A stretch of 64,000 nucleotides of DNA from Lepus europaeus (Eukaryota > Chordata > Mammalia > Lagomorpha > Leporidae), in the NCBI RefSeq assembly GCF_033115175.1, contig NC_084837.1, positions 30,272,266 to 30,336,265 on the forward strand, given 5' to 3'. Below are positions 14,280 through 37,200 of this stretch, one piece after another. A program made the translations under genes and the position numbers. The notes under the pieces are model-generated. The model made no database searches. It had not been told where the DNA came from and saw nothing but the letters and a program-made list of their open reading frames with translations. Position 1 is the stretch's first letter. The number at the start of each line of letters is the position of its first letter.

Positions 14280-17200
14280 CCAGACACAGTACTTCTTTTC
14301 AGTAGGAATTCTTAAGCATCATGTGGAAGAGGAAATTGTGTTTCTGTATCCTAGAAAACTAAATGCATGGAGTTGGCGTGCCTGTTGGAAGCTACATTTG
14401 GAAAATTCAAAGAGTGTAAACTCTCAAGGGTGCTTAGTTATCAATTAAGCCAATGCATATTTAATTATACTCAATAAAAGCATAAGCCCTGTAGTTAAAA
14501 TCACATAATGCCTAGAAAATTTTTGAGACTGGGGCTGGTGCTGTGGCACAGCAGGTTAAAACCTTGGCCAACAGTGCCGGCATCCAATATGGGCACTGGT
14601 TGCTCCACTTCTGATCCAGCTCCCTGCTAATGTGCCTGGGAAAGCAGCAGAGGATGGCCCAAGTCCTTGGGTCCCTGCACCTGTGTGGGAAACCAGGAAG
14701 AAGATCCTGGCTCTTGGCTTCGGCCTGGCCCAGCCCTGGCTGTTGCGGCCATTTGAGGAGTGAACAAGGAGATGAAGACCTCTCTCTCCCTGTCTTTACC
14801 TCTTTCTGTAACACTTTCAAATAAATAAAATAAATCTTTAAAAAAAAGAAGAGAATTTTTGAGACTAAATTAAATATAAGTTAAAGCTAAATCTACATAA
14901 GAAATCCCAAATAAAATAAAAATTTTGGCTGGCGCCGTGGCTCACTTGACTAGTCCTTCCGCTGCAGCACCGGCACCCCTGGTTCTAGTCCTGGTTGGGG
15001 CGCCGGTTCTAGTCCCGGCTGCTCCTCTTACAGTCCAGCTCTCTGCTGTGGCCCGGGGAGGGCAGCGGAGGATGGCCCAAGTGCTTGGGTCCCTGCACCG
15101 CATGGGAGACCGGGAGGAAGTACCTGGCTCCTGGCTTCAGATCGGCGCAGCGCCGGCCGTGGCGGCCATTAGGGGAATGAACCAATGGAAGGAAGACCTT
15201 TCTCTCTCTCTCTCATTGTCTATAACTCTCTGTGTCTCTCTCACTAACTCTGCCTGGCAAAAAATTAAAAATAAATAAAATACAAAAAATAAAAATTTTT
15301 AAATATCCCTTCCTCTCATGTGGAAATAATCTTTTTTTTAAATTTATTTATTATTTTTGACAGGCAGAGTGGACAGAGAGAGAGAGAGAGACAGAGAGAA
15401 AGGTCTTCCTTTTTCCGTTGGTTCACTCTCCAATGGCCACCGCGGCCGGTGCACTACGGAACCGTGCTGATCCGAAGGCAGGAGCCAGGTGCTTCTCCCA
15501 TGCAGGTGCAGGGCCCAAGCACTTGGGCCATCCTCCATTGCACTCCCGGGCCATAGCAGAGAGCTGGACTGGACTGGAGAGGTGCAACCAGGACAGAATC
15601 CAGTGCCCCGACAGGGATTAGAACCCGGTGTGCCAGCACCGCAGGCGGAGGATTAGCCTATTGAGCTACGGCGGCGCCGGCCAAAATCTTTTTTTTTTAA
15701 AGATTTATTTATTTATTCAAAAGTCAGAGTTACAAAGAGAGAGGAAAGGCAGAGAAAGAGGGAGGTCTTCCATCCGATGATTCACTCTCCAGTTGGCCAC
15801 AACGGCCGGTACTGCGCCGATCCGAAGCCAGGAGCCAGGAGCTTCTTCCGGGTCTCCCACAGGGGTACAGGGGCCTATGGACTTGGGCCATCTTCTACTG
15901 CTTTCCCAGGCCACAGCAGAGAGTTGGATTGGAAGTGGAGCAGCTGGGACTAGAACCAGCGCCCATATGGGATGCTAGCGCTTCAGTCCAGGGCGTTAAC
16001 CCACTGCACCACAACACCGGCCCCAGCAAGTGGAGATCTTAAGATAATATATGTTAACTTCTAAGATATGAATAAATGGAATATCTCAATTTCCTGGGTA
16101 TAATTAAGAAGATCAACTATAAGAAAGATGACAAGGCCAATGCTCTGGTGTAGCAGGTAAAGCGGCCGCCTGCATCCTATATGAGTGCCTGTTCGAGTCC
16201 CGGCTGCACCACTTCCGATCCAGCTCTCTGCCATGGCCTGGGAAAGCAGCAGAAGGTGGCCTAATTCCTTGGGCCTCTACAACCGCATGGGAGACCCAGA
16301 AGAAGCTCCTGGACTCTGGCTTCAGATCAGCGCAGCTCTGGCCATTTGCGGCCATCTGAGGAGTGAACCAGCAGATGGAAGACCTTTCTCTCTCTCTCTG
16401 CTTCTGCATGTCTGTAACTCGGCCTTTCAAATAAATAAATAAAATCTTGAAAAAAAGAAAGATGACAATTCTTTCTAACACAGAGATATAATACAACAAC
16501 ACTTAAAGAGTTCTCCAGGAAACTACTTTACGAATTCACAAATTGGCAGTGAAATTTGTTTCTGCATTAAATTAAATCAATTTTCCCTTTTCTATTTACT
16601 TTATATGTTCTTCCTAATATCACCAGTTATTATAGTTTTAATTACCACTTACTCATATATACTGATGATTTCTAAACCAGTATGTCCATTGAAGAGTCTC
16701 TACACGGAGATCCATATCTCCATCACTTATTGCATAATAGACATCTTCAGCTGGATTCTTCAGAAACTTCAAACTTAGTACAACTAAAACTACACTATCT
16801 TTCCATGCGCCCCAATTCTATTTCCAAGTTCTCATATTTTCACAACTTTCCAAGCCAGAAATTTAGCAATCATTGTACATTCTTCCTAGTCGTTATGAGA
16901 TACCCTTTTTTTTTTTTTTAAAAAAGTCTTCTTCCCTCTTTCGTCTTTTAAATCTTAAGTATCACGCAGTTACACATTTTTAATGAGTCTTGGGCAACAA
17001 TATCCCCTATGGCCTACAAAGTGCATTCAAACTGTTAAGTATAAAACACAAATGCCTTCGTGACTTGACTCTTAAGTAGAATAGAAGAGGCCAAGTCACC
17101 CTTAACAGAAGAGTCAAATTCATTCAGCGCAAAGAGATGAATGAGCTCTATAACCACTTCCCACCACTTCTCTTTTATGCTTTATATTCCTGTAGTATTC

Positions 17201-18835
17201 AAATGAAAGGTGATATGTTAGATATGCTCCATACATATTATCATTTAATTCCTATAACACAGTTTACCCAGTTCCCAAGGAATAGCACTGTATAAAATTA
17301 TCAGTCTTTGGATTATTATCTTCCTAAGATAATAGCATCCATCTAAATCCAATCACTGCCCCAGTCCTGAACAGGCACTCATGATAAATAAATTACACTA
17401 ATGATCTTGTTATGATAAAAAAAAAAAAGTGAAAACATGGGTGAAGGAAAGTACTTCCTATCACTATCTGTTCCAAGATTATAGATATAGGGTTTTCTAT
17501 AACAACAATAACTTGCACCACTAACAACTATTCCTTAAAATACTTAACAATATGAGTATGGTTACACTACAAAATACCATTGAACAAAATTATTACCTGG
17601 CAATACGCATAGTTTCCAAGAGCTTTATGAGCTTCATCGATCACTAGACACTTTATCTCAGCAGCAGGACAAGTTCCTCTAGAAAGGTCATTTACCATGA
17701 CTTGAGGTGTAAGAAAAAGGACTCTCTTACTGCACCACACTTCTTTCCTGGTGAAAACTTGAGTGGACCCTGTAAACAAATGTTGACATTCTTCACTGTA
17801 AACTTCAGACGATAAAATATAGACAGCCTGGCCTAGTTTCAGAATGCTACAGGCTTTGCAGAAAGTTTTGGTAATTCATTGGAATGCTACATTTTAAATC
17901 TCTGGTGTGCTCAAAAAAAAAAAAAAAAAAAAAAAAAAAGCTCTTTTCTAGGACCACAAATAGATTTGTCTCTAGGGAATTCCTAGAAAATGTTACAATA
18001 CTTGAAGAGAAGCAAATTCTTCAATTGGGAAATCATTCCAGGCAAAAATGTCAGGAAAGATCATGGTTAGTGATCCATGAGATACACACAAGTAATTGCC
18101 TCAAAACACCCTGAACAAGCTCCAGGGGTTTTCTGAAAACTGAACACAGTAACCCTATTCGTTACTGTTGAACTTGATATGATAGAATGTCGTTTTAAGG
18201 GAGATTTAAGATACTGTGGTTTGGGAACAAGGGTCAGGAAGTCCTTTAGCTCTGTTTCCACTGAACGCCTGCTCTCCCTGGGTACTCAGCCCTTAATTTC
18301 AAATCACCCCCGCCCTCAATAACACACCTGTCATTTCGGCCATGTGTGACTGCGGGATGCCCATCACCTGGTAGCAAGCCTCGATCTGCTGTGTCACCAG
18401 CGGTTTTGTGGGAGCCATGAAAACCACCTTGCCGGAGGGGAACCAGCGGTAGAAATTGTACATGACCACGGCGGCAATAAAGGTCTTTCCCAGCCCAGTA
18501 GGCAGACACACCAGCGTGTTGCAGAACAGAGCAGTCCGGGAAATGTGCAGCTGGTAGTCCCGCACGGGGCAATTGGTAGGGTAAATCCACAGGGCCCCCG
18601 CCGAGTAGCAAAACCCGCCATTCTCTAGGCTCAGCTGTCGCTCAGCCTCGTACGCTGCAACCAGCAACACATCATCGTCGGAATCAGGCTGAGCTTCCGC
18701 CGCTGCAGGCAGAGGCGTCTCGGAGCTGCCGGGGCTCTGAGGCCGCTCGGTTCCGGAGCTGCAACCCGGAGCCCCGGCGGATCGGGAAACGCTCGAGCCC
18801 CACGTCTGGAAAAGAGTTCTTTGCCGTCCGCTCAT
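779..18835 (-). CDS. FANCM: FANCM, Fanconi anemia group M DNA translocase, 5' part (coding exons 1-8, gene runs off left edge)
   Basis: FANCM is a nuclear SF2-type DNA translocase that anchors the Fanconi anemia core complex and remodels stalled forks and branched DNA. Coding exons on the minus strand are 18328-18835, 17597-17769, 11312-11389, 9195-9353, 2760-2891, 1756-1888, 1331-1456 and 779-865, joining in one frame for 465 codons plus one base. Visible motifs are Walker A PTGLGKT (residues 112-118), APTKPL (141-146), DEAH (214-217) and SAT (245-247). The start [13 protein letters not shown] matches the mammalian protein; an upstream in-frame GTG at 18850 is not needed. The helicase C-terminal lobe, MHF-binding region, MM motifs and ERCC4-like C-terminus lie beyond the left edge. 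It is head to head with FKBP3, as in other mammals. Identity is near certain; exon edges rest on splice sites and homology recalled from memory. Confidence 0.96.
1331..1456 (-). CDS. FANCM: FANCM coding exon 7
   Basis: A 126-bp exon encoding [20 protein letters not shown] to SADQK plus one base. Acceptor ctaaaag, donor AAAAG|gtgcga. Open reading continues past the donor by chance. Confidence 0.92.
1756..1888 (-). CDS. FANCM: FANCM coding exon 6
   Basis: A 133-bp exon encoding [20 protein letters not shown] to [10 protein letters not shown] plus one base. Acceptor ttctag, donor AAAG|gtaaac. Confidence 0.94.
2155..2275 (-). repeat. CSINE 3' half, first arm of an inverted chimera
   Basis: Begins AAAGATTTATTTATTT and GAGAGGCAGAGTTACAG, the reversed 3' end of a CSINE; switches strand near 2275. 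Confidence 0.85.
2276..2530 (+). repeat. CSINE 3' two-thirds, second arm of an inverted chimera
   Basis: Continues directly as plus-strand CSINE from CTCCTCTTTCCATCCAGC to an A-rich tail. Confidence 0.85.
2760..2891 (-). CDS. FANCM: FANCM coding exon 5
   Basis: A 132-bp exon of 44 codons encoding [19 protein letters not shown] to KNPSPNIV, part of the helical insertion between the two helicase lobes. Acceptor ttgcag, donor GTG|gtaggt. Confidence 0.94.
3090..3375 (-). repeat. CSINE
   Basis: Reversed copy with diverged tail; head at the right end (AGTGCCAGCCC). Confidence 0.85.
3376..3542 (+). repeat. L1 3'-end fragment
   Basis: Resembles the mammalian L1 3'UTR (AATTGTACATATTTATGAGG, CAATGTGTAATTATATGATC). 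The two CSINEs at 3543-4180 interrupt it. Confidence 0.5.
3543..3863 (+). repeat. CSINE (first of a tandem pair)
   Basis: Complete copy, head GGGGATGGCACCATG, short A-rich tail. Confidence 0.9.
3864..4180 (+). repeat. CSINE (second of a tandem pair)
   Basis: Complete young copy starting GGCCGGCACCGTGGC. The pair is flanked by one duplication, ATTTAAGAATACATTT (3527-3542 and 4181-4196). Confidence 0.92.
4255..4355 (+). repeat. L2 3'-end fragment
   Basis: Matches the L2 end (CTAGAACAGAATCTGGCATA, CTAAATATTTGTATACTGTTG). Confidence 0.6.
4390..4985 (-). repeat. L2 fragment, split by a CSINE
   Basis: Reversed L2 (CATTCTTTCAACAAATATTT … AAAGGCCCTGAAGCAGAAAT), interrupted at 4588-4790. Confidence 0.6.
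4588..4790 (+). repeat. CSINE, 3' truncated
   Basis: Head GAGCTGGCATTGTGC and 5' two-thirds only; ends after ACCCATATGG. Confidence 0.8.
5318..5632 (-). repeat. CSINE, diverged
   Basis: Reversed older copy with point changes through the CT block. Confidence 0.75.
5890..6190 (-). repeat. CSINE, diverged, with (CAG)n
   Basis: Reversed copy containing a CAG run at 6117-6135; borders the next copy. Confidence 0.75.
6195..6515 (-). repeat. CSINE
   Basis: Reversed copy, head ATGCCGGCACC at right followed by a short CCA/CAC run. Confidence 0.88.
6745..7390 (+). mobile_element. ERV LTR-like sequence A
   Basis: GC-richer block with imperfect repeated CTGATAAC/CCTGCCCTGCCC units (U3-enhancer-like), a TATA-like CTTAAAAATCCC (7128-7139) and AATAAG near 7321. 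No gag, pol or env reading is visible. Edges are approximate. Confidence 0.5.
7391..8050 (+). mobile_element. ERV LTR-like sequence B
   Basis: Starts TGTTAACAG and ends GCATAACA, so the ends are TG…CA with a short inverted match. Contains TATAAAA (near 7891) and a late ATTAAA (7977) followed by CT/TG-rich text, an order like U3-R-U5. No clear target duplication and no viral coding sequence. Confidence 0.5.
8115..8370 (+). repeat. CSINE, 3' truncated
   Basis: Head GGGGCTGGCACTGTGGC; lost its tail after CTCTCTCTCTTTG. Confidence 0.82.
8371..9190. other. FANCM intron 4 stretch, unclassified
   Basis: No gene or CSINE. The part at 8371-8900 has the look of an old interspersed repeat but I cannot name it. 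Confidence 0.4.
9195..9353 (-). CDS. FANCM: FANCM coding exon 4 (GC splice donor)
   Basis: A 159-bp exon encoding [16 protein letters not shown] to AAIQKTYIQ. The acceptor is gcatag. The donor reads CAG|gcaagc, a GC rather than GT donor; no GT near the end keeps the frame and the known protein sequence. Confidence 0.93.
9768..10110 (-). repeat. CSINE
   Basis: Reversed copy with long purine-rich (AGAG) block. Confidence 0.85.
10350..10435. repeat. Short inverted-repeat element, left part
   Basis: GGTACTTCAAAAAGCACATGG and TTTATTTTTGTACAAAAAAA match the element at 25650-25850; a CSINE cuts it at 10436. Confidence 0.5.
10436..10750 (+). repeat. CSINE
   Basis: Head GGGGGTCAGTGTTGTGG; tail AAATAAATATAAAAAAAGG. 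Confidence 0.88.
10932..11270 (+). repeat. CSINE, young
   Basis: Starts GGCCGGTGCCGTGGC; flanked by the 13-bp duplication AAATCTTATTTTC on both sides. Confidence 0.92.
11312..11389 (-). CDS. FANCM: FANCM coding exon 3 (SAT motif)
   Basis: A 78-bp exon of 26 whole codons encoding [12 protein letters not shown] to [12 protein letters not shown], with motif III SAT at residues 245-247. Acceptor is a T-run plus tag, donor AAG|gtaagt. Confidence 0.94.
11393..12335. other. FANCM intron 2, unique sequence
   Basis: AT-rich, no recognised gene or repeat. Confidence 0.5.
12337..12690 (-). repeat. CSINE, young
   Basis: Reversed near-consensus copy ending GCCACGGCGCCGGCC. Confidence 0.92.
12691..13005 (-). 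repeat. CSINE
   Basis: Older reversed copy directly abutting the previous one. Confidence 0.87.
13030..13370 (+). repeat. CSINE
   Basis: Plus copy with a C-run (13320-13329) in the CT block. Confidence 0.85.
13511..13800 (+). repeat. CSINE, old subfamily
   Basis: Head GGGGCAGGCATTTGACCT, a diverged subtype seen also at 35322, 42750, 47764 and 61305. Confidence 0.7.
13928..14279 (+). repeat. CSINE, young
   Basis: Near-consensus copy with a 34-base A tail (14245-14278). Confidence 0.92.
14527..14852 (+). repeat. CSINE
   Basis: Head GGGGCTGGTGCTGTGGC. Confidence 0.88.
14926..15300 (+). repeat. CSINE
   Basis: Head GGCTGGCGCCGTGGCTC; repeated ATAAAAATA-type tail. Confidence 0.9.
15330..15681 (-). 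repeat. CSINE, young
   Basis: Reversed copy facing the preceding plus copy across 30 bases. Confidence 0.91.
15684..16024 (-). repeat. CSINE
   Basis: Reversed copy with AAAGATTTATTTATTTATTC tail. Confidence 0.9.
16131..16461 (+). repeat. CSINE
   Basis: Head AAGGCCAATGCTCTGG; flanked by AAGAAAGATGACAA on both sides. Confidence 0.89.
16640..17400 (+). repeat. L2 fragment, diverged
   Basis: Text such as CTGATGATTTCTAAACC and CAGAAACTTCAAACTTAG follows the L2 consensus order; FANCM intron 2. Confidence 0.45.
17597..17769 (-). CDS. FANCM: FANCM coding exon 2 (DEAH box)
   Basis: Acceptor tttacag and donor CAG|gtaat. It encodes [15 protein letters not shown] through [11 protein letters not shown] to NYAYCQ, containing the Walker B/DEAH motif, and ends in phase 0 at residue 227. 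Confidence 0.95.
17770..18327 (-). other. FANCM: FANCM intron 1
   Basis: Unique sequence with an A-run near 17913; nothing else seen. Confidence 0.7.
18328..18835 (-). CDS. FANCM: FANCM coding exon 1
   Basis: Holds the start codon (18833-18835), an acidic low-complexity N-terminus and the first helicase lobe through Walker A (K117). It ends ACAG|gtgtg after one base of codon 170. The exon is CpG-rich. Confidence 0.95.
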
Positions 18836-32934
<14,099 letters not shown>

Positions 32935-33210
32935 GATAGCCGTGCTTCAGATCTAGACATCAGCAACAATGCTAAAACATGGCCTTGACAAAACTTACGT
33001 AACTTGTTTGTTACTATTATAAGGGAAAACTCAACTGGAAAATTAAAAGTTAAAACTTGCTTACTTGATCTCAGTTTTTGAGAAATGCAACCCCCTTATA
33101 AATCCATGAAGTCTAAAGTATTTTACTACAACTATAAAGTGTGGTTAAGAACTTTTACTTAATGTTGTGAACTTAAAAGGCTCAATAAAAATTAATCCAC
33201 TGTCATGATC
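32935..33210 (+). other. FKBP3: FKBP3 3' untranslated region
   Basis: A short AT-rich 3'UTR runs from the stop to about 20 bases past the AATAAA at 33184-33189. The cleavage position is inferred. Confidence 0.75.
33184..33189 (+). terminator. FKBP3: FKBP3 poly(A) signal AATAAA
   Basis: Canonical AATAAA 250 bases after the stop codon, followed within 40 bases by a TG-rich stretch (gatttgtctggtgtt) typical of a downstream element. Confidence 0.8.
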
Positions 33211-33539
33211 TGACTGATTTGTCTGGTGTTACTCTATTAACATTCTGATTACATAATCAGAGTTAAGAACTACATCTAAGCAGAGAGTAAACCCTAATAA
33301 GACTGTTCAGACAGCTTTGTGAGGGACACTCATATAAATATCTTTAGGTACTTCTTTATGGTGAAAAGTAAAAGCAAAGAGCTTGAATGGAAGCAGAAAG
33401 CCAAAAGGTCTTAAAAGATTCTGGCAGGAAGACAATGAACTGAATTTGGGGAAAGTGTACTTCGAAACCACTAAAGCACTAATAGTGCTGAGCAGAATGG
33501 CAGTATTAAGTGCCCCCCAAAATAAACTCAAACAATTAC

Positions 33540-34206
33540 TGGATGAGTCTTCAGTTTTATTACAAAAATGATGATCAGTTCGATCAAAATGAAAGCTTGC
33601 TCACAAGTTTTACATGAATATTCTAAATACAAAGTCTCCTGAAACATTTTTGATATGATTTTCATTTTTTAAAGGGATGCAAACATTTTTCCATTTTCTC
33701 ACTTATAATCTATTCCAAGGCATAGTATTTTAATAATGTACCTCTGCCATCAGATCCAAATTCACAATTATAACTGAAACAGACAAACCACTGTCAGCAA
33801 AAGTTTAAACTGGTTGGTTTTTTACAGAGGAGGTAATTCCTTAATAACCAGCCCTTATGTTTTCAGAATCTTGTACTACACTGACATGATTTCCAGTCAG
33901 TTTTTTTTTTTCCTACCCTTAAGGCTATAAAACTCTGTTGCAAATGCTTTGCAAAAGAATTCTAGATCACTTAATGCAAAAATCAAAAAAATAGTTCTCC
34001 AATAAAAAGTAAATTTTATAAATGGTAGGAAATAGTATCTGTGGTAAGCTACTACCTGACTTTTCCCCTATTAACAAATCATGTTACACAGAAACAGGGA
34101 AGACAAGTTATCAAATACAACAAGTTTATACTATGTTCACATCCCTCGTTTAAAAAAAATAATTTTATACTTTTCACACACTCCATCTGAAATGTACATT
34201 TTGCCA
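33540..34206 (-). other. PRPF39: PRPF39 3' untranslated region
   Basis: AT-rich sequence between the stop codon and the poly(A) signal at 33556-33561, free of SINEs. The right-hand limit is fixed by the stop; the cleavage end is inferred. Confidence 0.7.
33556..33561 (-). terminator. PRPF39: PRPF39 poly(A) signal AATAAA
   Basis: AATAAA on the minus strand about 650 bases after the stop, followed by a T/G-rich stretch (gtttattttgggggg) that fits a downstream element. Confidence 0.7.
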
Positions 34207-34263
34207 TCAGGTTGGAGGGGGAGGATAATACTGTCCATAATTCCAAGGATTCTGATAATTGTA
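34207..34263 (-). CDS. PRPF39: PRPF39 coding exon 13 (end)
   Basis: 18 codons, [18 protein letters not shown], then TGA at 34207-34209; acceptor cttttcag. Confidence 0.95.
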   Translation of the reverse strand, partial: YNYQNPWNYGQYYPPPPT

Positions 34264-37200
34264 CTGAAAAGTAAAAGTAAACATGTTAGCATCCTAGAAC
34301 TATGGCTGACTAACACAGATACAAAAACACAATGAAAGCACAGACATACTTAACCACAAAGTATATGTTCACTGCTGAATTCTAATATTTAACCACAAAA
34401 GATAATTTGGAACAAAAGCAGTGTTTTGTTTTTAAAATTTATTTATTTGAAAGAGTTACAAAAAGAGTGAGGGTGAGATCTCAGGTTTTGTTCACTCTCC
34501 AGATGGCTGCAGTGTCAGGGCTGGGCCATTTTCCACTGCTTTTCCCACTGGATTGGAAGTGGAGCAGCTGCGACATGAACAATCGGGGGCCCTTATGGGA
34601 TGCCAGCATTACAGGCAGTGGTTTTAACCCACTATGCCACAATAAAGAAATCCTAACTTAAGCTTTTAACAACATTTATCAACAAAGAATTATAATTATA
34701 TGGACTCACTTGATACCAGGCACTATAATTATAAGCAGCTTGATTTGCCTGTAAATCACCATCAATCATCTGTGTAGATGATGAAGTTGTATCTTCTGTG
34801 TGTGCTTTCTTCTCCTCTGGTTCTTCTGATCTGCAGAAAAGGTCAGAATGGAAACTTTCAAAACTACCACAGATGAAGAATAAATGTCACTTTTGTACTT
34901 TATTTTCATTATTTGAAAAAGTCAATAAAAGATATCACAGTTAAAACATACATGTAATACTTAAGGATACATCATTAAAGGTATTTCCACAATATAACTA
35001 ATTCAGCAAGAAGTCACATACCCATTTTCTGCTTTCCTTTTTAAAGAATCCTGTTCTTTTAGGAGGGTCTGATGTTCATCATAAGCATTTAGAAGCCTAA
35101 GAGGCAAAGAAAAAAAATCTTCTGGAATACACAAAAACTACACTTTTTTAAGATTGTAAGTTGTGAAACTATAAATTTCTAAGTGGTTCATTCTTCATAT
35201 ATTTTAATACAACAATCTTAGTCCTAATACTCAGGCCCTCCTTATATTTGCAAGGGCTTACACAGTACCTTTGTGTTGAACCTCCAATCTATGCCTATTG
35301 TCAAATTCAAATGTGTCCTTTAGAGGGGCAAGCATTTGACCCAGCAGTTAAGACAATGGCATCTCACACTGGTACCTTGGTTTGTTACTTGGCCCCCATC
35401 TTGATTCCTGCTTCCTACTTGTGCAAATCTTAGGAGGCATCATGTGATGGCTCAAATAATTGGGTTCTTACCACCCAATTTGGAGACCTGGACTGAGTTC
35501 TTGGTCTCATCTGCTGCTGGAGAGAAACACTGTATGGGGAATCTGTCTCTGTACTGTATATGGTAGAAATGGTTGTTTTTCCATTCAATTATTGTTTATA
35601 GCCAGTTTATGTTCCCACTAAACCAGGATCTTTTTGCTTTAAAAAAAAAAAAAAAAAAACTATGCAGATTCCCAAATTCTTTTGCATTGAAATTTATCAT
35701 TTGATAACATTTTTCCACAAACATTTTAAAGTATGCTTGTATAGTACATGAGGTACTTAAGAGCAGAGACTCTGAAGTAAGTTCTAATCCCAACCCCACT
35801 ATGTGATGGCTAAGTGATCTTGGAAAAAACTGCCTAATACCTTTCTTTCCTTTGTCATCTATTAAAGAACAAATAAATATTCCTCACATTGCTATGAATT
35901 TTAGGTAAAACATTTATCATGAGGCCAAGTACTCAATAAATATTAGCTGTTGTATTAACTCATTTAAAAAAAAAAAAAGATTATTTATTAGAAAGGAAGA
36001 ATGACAGAGAGCAGACAACAGATCTTTCATCTACTGATTCACTTCCTAAACTGATCCATGCCAAAGCAAGGAACTCCATCTTGATCTCCCACTTTGGTGA
36101 CAGGGGCCCAAATAATTGAGCCATCTTCTGCAGGTATATTAGCAGGAACCAATATCAGAAGCAGAGCAGCTGGCAGGAGCTTATACCACAACACTGGCCC
36201 TTTATTAACTCATTAGAATTTTCAATTCTAGTATATCAATGACAACTTACTTCAAAATTATCCTAAGTGGTATATTTATTGCTCAACTTAAGTCTTTATA
36301 TATAGGATGATGATTTTACAACCACTGAAAACACACTCACGCACAAGTAATTCAGAGTTTATCCAACATGGTTTCAAAGGAAATCATGCTAAATTAGAAT
36401 AATCAGGAGATGGTACAGACAATGGGATATTTCCTTACTGGAAGCCGATGAGACTGTAGCTTTAGCAACGCTCTGGCCGTTATTTACTTACTTCTGTTAA
36501 GCCGGTTTAAATCTTATACTGTTCTTCTTCTATATACCCTAAAATTTAACCCTTCTACCACACTCAACTGTCAGGTTTTGTACAGGACAATGAGGCCATT
36601 TAGACATGACCTGTGAAACCATATTCATCCTCTTTCTTGAATCCAGATAAACGGCATTCCTTTTCAGATTAATGCATCCATCTTTATTGACCCACATACT
36701 GACTGTTTCAGGGTACAGACCTTGTCCCATTACTAATTTGTAATAATCATCAAATTCCCTTTAAAAAATGATTGTTTGCCATTCAAATAGATAATATAAC
36801 AAAGATCTTACTTATTAACATCGGAACCAAAATCTTCAAGGAATTCCACTTTTCTCTGAGAGAACGTAATTCTCATTTTAATAGGTAATGAACCATGTAC
36901 AGCTTTGTCAAAACAACTGAGGATATTTTCTTCATTTTGTTTGAGATCACCACTATATTCCATTTCAAGTAAATTGAGGTATAATTTTGTGTTCTCCTGT
37001 AAAGAAAAAAGTAGGACAAATTACTACTTCTAAAAGATTCCATTTTAGAGGACAGATATTTAAGATGCCTTAATTTTTATGTGTCAAACTAAAAATTGAA
37101 AACTTTATTAAAATATAGCTTGTTAAATATCTTCAGCATACATATAAAGGGGCAAAAACTCTCATTAGCACCTTTAGTTCTTCCCAATTTAACAATGCAA

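Noticed and set aside
36539-36730. 63-codon reading in a PRPF39 intron as a coding exon
   Set aside because: The 669-codon PRPF39 is complete without it and no matching splice sites were seen.
36735-36760. TTTGATGATT as box C of a second snoRNA
   Set aside because: No paired box D or terminal stem at a suitable distance.
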